Shown here: in pieces, positions 30,662 through 33,366 of the stretch
How positions within the stretch are numbered: position 1 is the first letter of the stretch
Layout of the letters: the number at the start of each line of letters is the position of its first letter
Source: a virus
Reading direction: 5' to 3' (one strand)
Length of the DNA stretch: 33,366 bases
Virus record (IMG/VR): IMGVR_UViG_3300042349_000045
Span: 1-33,366 of that record
Notes under the pieces: generated by a model
Database searches by the model: none
Told to the model about the DNA's origin: nothing
What the model saw: the letters and a program-made list of their open reading frames with translations, nothing else
Program-made: the position numbers and the translations under genes

Positions 30662-30860
30662 TGTAATCTTCAGAGAGACGATGGTTTATCCACTCTACCA
30701 CAGAACGTTGGCCAGAGCGGTACATAATTAATGAGTGTGGATCATCCGGGTGGGGATTAGTTGGTGGGAAGTTATCCTCCAGTTCTTGGAGGAGAGATTG
30801 AAGTTGCAAGCCTGAAGTTTCCAGCAGGCTAAGCATATTGTGGGAGGTTTGGGTTTGCAT
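30654..30860 (-). CDS. Small hypothetical protein, 68 aa
   Basis: I use the ATG at 30860; a TTG lies two codons upstream and another ATG at 30836. It overlaps the end of the nrdB-like gene and runs into the start of the 396-aa gene. The protein has an N-terminal Leu/Gln helix (LSLLETSGLQLQSLLQELEDNF), then a Pro/His/Asp-rich stretch and a terminal helix (QRSVVEWINHRLSEDYNG). No family recognised. It fills the gap between nucleotide-metabolism and morphogenesis genes. Start choice is uncertain because no site shows a convincing Shine-Dalgarno. Confidence 0.5.
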   Translation of the reverse strand: MQTQTSHNMLSLLETSGLQLQSLLQELEDNFPPTNPHPDDPHSLIMYRSGQRSVVEWINHRLSEDYNG

Positions 30861-31545
30861 GTTCAAAGAAGGCAGGCATACGTGCTCTCTTGGTGTCAGA
30901 AAGTTCAGGAGCCTTACCCTCGTACATCAAGCGATCACTTGCATCCAGCCAAAATTTTTTGTCCAAATATTTAGAGGAGGTATTTCTACCTAGTGGCTCA
31001 AGAACCCAATTAATGGTTGCCTTCCTGAGCTTATCGAGAGAAGGACTCCAATTGAGACCAAGCTCACTACATACCAAGCTATTCGCTGCCACATGGACTT
31101 GTTCATCACGAGAAATGTCAGCACTTACTGTACGGAGACCAGCGTCACCATTAAACCGAAAGAATGGGAGTAGAACGAAGAAAATTGCACGCTCGGCAAC
31201 CAACGCTTTGAGGATCGTGTGATCTGGATGCGAAGTCCACGCCTCTCGGAGCTTAAGTGCTTCGGCCTCAGCTTTCGGATCAGTACCAAGAGCATTGGCG
31301 ACATAACCAAGAGCCAAGTCGTGGTTTTCTTCGTCTTTGATATTAGATTGGAGGAGGTCCCTCGCCAGAACTGGAACGTCAGTGGCAATGGCATCTCGGA
31401 TAAACTCACCCACAGGTAGTTCCATGTGTCGGATAGCGAGTGCCCGGTAGATTGTTTCTTCAGCACCTTCATTCAGTTTACCAGCGGTGGTTTGGACCGG
31501 AGTCCATGTACGTTTACGATTAAGTAGTTTTTGATAGGGGTTCAT
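30829..31545 (-). CDS. nrdB: Ribonucleotide reductase class I beta subunit-like (ferritin-like di-metal protein)
   Basis: 238 aa from the ATG at 31545, which overlaps the alpha stop as ATGA; an in-frame TTG is three codons upstream. Ferritin-like metal ligands are visible in order: E29/E30 (EETIYRA), E72xxH75 (DEENHD), E118 (ERAIFF) and E148xxH151 (DEQVH). In classical NrdB a Tyr four residues after the first His carries the radical; here it is Leu79. The protein is much shorter than E. coli NrdB (about 375 aa). It should generate the oxidant for the partner alpha subunit by a metal-based rather than tyrosyl cofactor. A published reannotation of the related P-SSP7 enzyme moved it from class II to class I, in agreement. 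Confidence 0.8.
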   Translation of the reverse strand: MNPYQKLLNRKRTWTPVQTTAGKLNEGAEETIYRALAIRHMELPVGEFIRDAIATDVPVLARDLLQSNIKDEENHDLALGYVANALGTDPKAEAEALKLREAWTSHPDHTILKALVAERAIFFVLLPFFRFNGDAGLRTVSADISRDEQVHVAANSLVCSELGLNWSPSLDKLRKATINWVLEPLGRNTSSKYLDKKFWLDASDRLMYEGKAPELSDTKRARMPAFFEHANPNLPQYA

Positions 31546-32936
31546 TCGCCGCAATTACAATCAGGAGCAGGATCATTTAGAAGAGACTCCAGGTAGCTGC
31601 TAACGTCATCCTCATCCAATGCGGCATAAGCACTAGACTTGTCTTGAACGTCACCCATTACCTGAAGTGAATAGTAAAGAGAAGTCTGTGGACTTGCCAA
31701 CCAATCTTCGATGAATTGCTCATCATAGGTAACCACATCTGACCAGCTGTTGAAAGAGTAACCATGCAACAAACCAGTCTTATCAAGTAGGGTGATGATA
31801 CCATCTACCACTTGACTATAAGCCTCCCAGCCAACTTCAGAAGCGATTTCTACATCACCATAATCAAAGCTCTGGACGCCAAACGTACCGCTATCACGGT
31901 CTACTTGACGGGCAATAGGAGGAGCGATCTCAGGGGTGGTAGTGTACCCGTCAAGATCAGTGTAACGATAGCTGCAGGAGGCCGTAGGAGCGATGGCAAA
32001 GGCACGATCCATGCGATTGTACTTAGCCACCTCTGCAGCCGCCTTAATGGCGCTCTGAAGCTCCTTAGCGAGCACGTATGCACCGTTAAGTTCTTCGGGA
32101 GTAATACCACTATTCAAATAAGTGAGTGCCTTACCGAAAGCTTGGTAGGTTATCCCGTAACGTCTGAGAAGGTTGGCAAGTCCCAGCATTCCGAGACCGA
32201 CTTGGCGATCAGTCTCTGAAGGGAGGTACTCTCCACTTTCTCCAACATTTGTTTTGCCGTGTAGCTTACACAGTTCGGACATTCCTTGGACAAATGCACC
32301 TTGAATGTCATCGAGTTCACATCCGCCGAGGTTGACATGTTGAAGTAGACAGGTCCCTCGTGAGGGGAGGTATACTTCCAGGCAAACGTTACCCCGGATT
32401 CGATTTCCATTTCGATCTACCTTCGTTTTGTTCAGCCAAATGTCACCCTTCTTGATACCTTCAAGTAGAGCATCTTTTACTTCTTGGTTAGTCTCTTGCC
32501 ACCAATGGTCATTGATGTTAACACAGCGTTTAACCCAAGGCAGCTCACTGCGGCTAGCAGTAATGAACTCAAGCACATCAGGATGGTTGAGATCAAGATG
32601 ACATACAACAGCTCCATTTTTATACACACCCCCACGTCTCAGGATTTCGTTGAGGGTTGAGTAGATTTTGGCAAATGATACTGGCCCAGATGCCACAAGA
32701 CCCTTGCCATTCTCAGATCCTTTGCTACGAATCTTGGAGAGGTGTACTGCAACGCCCGCTCCATAGCGTAGAGCATGACTAACGAATCGCCACGATGCTT
32801 CGATTCCATTGGGTCCTTCCATTGTGTCTTCAACAACGAAGACGGTGCAGCTCACAGGGAGTCGTGAGTTAGGATCATCAATCCAGGATTGTACACGACC
32901 AGTGCGAGCAATAAGTTCTTTAGGTGGTTTCGACAT
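31542..32936 (-). CDS. nrdA: Ribonucleotide reductase class I alpha subunit, compact form
   Basis: 464 aa from the ATG at 32936 (an in-frame TTG lies two codons upstream). It reduces ribonucleotides to deoxyribonucleotides for phage DNA synthesis. Catalytic landmarks: C30 (LPVSCTVF) as first redox Cys, N183-C185-E187 (GNVCLEV) with the thiyl Cys, C196 (TCLLQHVNLGG) as second redox Cys, the PTASCSYRY phosphate-binding loop near 317, a Y421-Y422 pair typical of class I radical transfer, and a C-terminal CNC motif (C460, C462) for re-reduction. It lacks an ATP-cone and is far below the 700-760 aa of bacterial NrdA. ATGA overlap with the beta gene supports a two-subunit enzyme. Confidence 0.88.
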   Translation of the reverse strand: MSKPPKELIARTGRVQSWIDDPNSRLPVSCTVFVVEDTMEGPNGIEASWRFVSHALRYGAGVAVHLSKIRSKGSENGKGLVASGPVSFAKIYSTLNEILRRGGVYKNGAVVCHLDLNHPDVLEFITASRSELPWVKRCVNINDHWWQETNQEVKDALLEGIKKGDIWLNKTKVDRNGNRIRGNVCLEVYLPSRGTCLLQHVNLGGCELDDIQGAFVQGMSELCKLHGKTNVGESGEYLPSETDRQVGLGMLGLANLLRRYGITYQAFGKALTYLNSGITPEELNGAYVLAKELQSAIKAAAEVAKYNRMDRAFAIAPTASCSYRYTDLDGYTTTPEIAPPIARQVDRDSGTFGVQSFDYGDVEIASEVGWEAYSQVVDGIITLLDKTGLLHGYSFNSWSDVVTYDEQFIEDWLASPQTSLYYSLQVMGDVQDKSSAYAALDEDDVSSYLESLLNDPAPDCNCGE

Positions 32937-32938
32937 TA

Positions 32939-33319
32939 TCAAACAAGATCAGTGAGGTTAGGTGGTTGATAGTTCGGTCCCTTCAAGACCTTCCCATCTT
33001 CACGGTAGATAGGATTACCGTTGTCGTCTAATTTAGATAGGTTACTTTTGTGGACACGATCCAGAGCTTCATCTAGATCCCAACCAAGGTTGGCAGCATA
33101 CTGGTAGCACACATAGACCAGATCAGCTAGTTCCTTTAGGCAGTCAGCAGCGTTAACTGTGAGTCCCATGATTAGCTGGTTCTCAGCATCAAGGAACTCT
33201 TTAAACTCTTCAACGATCAAACGCCTCTGCAATGTCCGTGAAGCTGGCGTAGTACTGTTGCTCACCTGGAAACTTTTCCGGAATTCTACGGCTTGCTGCT
33301 GACGGGTGGAGGATGTCAT
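32939..33319 (-). CDS. mazG: MazG-like nucleotide pyrophosphohydrolase
   Basis: 126 aa with the all-alpha NTP-PPase pattern: E37-E38-F-K-E41 (LIVEEFKEFLDAE) and E63-x-x-D66 (CLKELADLVYVCYQYA), the magnesium-binding helices. The family's C-terminal VHKSNLSK...DGKVLKGPNYQPP follows. Such enzymes hydrolyse (d)NTPs or related nucleotides to monophosphates. Phage MazG was proposed to lower (p)ppGpp or to supply dNMPs from host-like GC-rich nucleotides; activity on those targets cannot be read from sequence. The gene ends three bases before the RNR alpha ATG, forming a nucleotide operon. Its 5' end overlaps another open frame from the right edge. Confidence 0.88.
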   Translation of the reverse strand: MTSSTRQQQAVEFRKSFQVSNSTTPASRTLQRRLIVEEFKEFLDAENQLIMGLTVNAADCLKELADLVYVCYQYAANLGWDLDEALDRVHKSNLSKLDDNGNPIYREDGKVLKGPNYQPPNLTDLV

Positions 33320-33366
33320 TTTCTAGTTCGTTTTGAAGGTAATGGATTGCTTTACGTAGATCATCA
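33210..33366 (-). CDS. Possible C-terminal end of an upstream gene, overlaps mazG
   Basis: From the right edge a frame reads DDLRKAIHYLQNELEND and stays open for 51 codons, to a TGA at 33210. The first 17 residues look like a genuine amphipathic helix. The rest (ILHPSAASRRIPEKFPGEQQYY) overlaps mazG by about 110 bases in another frame, which is long for this compact genome. Either the upstream gene really overlaps, or only the first part is meaningful and the remainder is chance. Nothing identifies its function. Confidence 0.3.
   Translation of the reverse strand, partial: DDLRKAIHYLQNELENDILHPSAASRRIPEKFPGEQQYYASFTDIAEAFDR

Noticed and set aside
31546-31554. TTG start adding three residues to the RNR beta subunit
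   Set aside because: The ATG at 31545 overlaps the alpha stop as ATGA, the common junction in this genome.
1-33366. Search for consensus T7-type or sigma-70 promoters
   Set aside because: No repeated promoter-like sequence upstream of late genes and no convincing -35/-10 pair could be recognised by eye, so no promoter is annotated.

Overview
The window is the late half of a T7-like podovirus that infects marine picocyanobacteria (Synechococcus or Prochlorococcus). The evidence is a complete T7-type virion gene order (portal, scaffold, major capsid, tail tubes A and B, internal virion proteins 14, 15 and 16, tail fibre, small and large terminase) interleaved with the photosynthesis genes psbA (D1) and hli. 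A MazG-like hydrolase and a two-subunit ribonucleotide reductase lie upstream. Every gene I support is on the minus strand, so transcription runs from the right edge (33366) to the left edge (1). RNA polymerase, DNA polymerase, primase/helicase and exonuclease are not here and must lie outside the window.

Layout in transcription order. (1) 33366-30654, nucleotide metabolism: a truncated upstream ORF, mazG, nrdA-like and nrdB-like genes, a small ORF. (2) 30661-26960, start of morphogenesis: a 396-aa Gly/Glu-repeat virion candidate in the position of T7 gene 7.3, portal, a small overlapping ORF, scaffold. (3) 26960-24999, a cyanobacterial metabolic cassette between scaffold and capsid: hli, a 38-aa basic peptide, an RlpA-like double-psi beta-barrel protein, psbA, a 58-aa ORF. 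(4) 24998-24737, a structured non-coding stretch with a tRNA-like element and several hairpins. (5) 24736-23181, major capsid protein and two small ORFs, closed by a strong terminator (23148-23175), like the T7 terminator after gene 10. (6) 23121-7460, tail tubes, internal core proteins, tail fibre, a second repeat-containing fibre-like protein and a tail-assembly-chaperone-like protein. (7) 7451-5406, lysis and packaging start: two small membrane proteins, a two-domain endolysin, a small beta-rich protein, small terminase. (8) 5425-565, basic and nuclease-like proteins (HNH, a His-Me-finger-like protein, PD-(D/E)XK) leading into large terminase. (9) 564-156, a palindrome-rich non-coding region, then the start of another gene running off the left edge.

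Adjacent cistrons are repeatedly joined by TAATG, TGATG or ATGA overlaps, implying translational coupling. Metabolic genes probably sustain photosystem II (psbA, hli) and dNTP supply (nrdA/nrdB, mazG) while virions assemble.

Stretches most worth a second look: the non-coding regions 155-566 and 24737-24998; the three-arm hairpin system with a possible non-AUG start just before the rlpA-like gene and psbA; the class I RNR beta subunit lacking the usual tyrosine; the same muralytic domain in a virion core protein and the endolysin; and the nuclease-like cluster around the terminase genes. All functional assignments rest on reading sequence and recalled family features; no database search was run.
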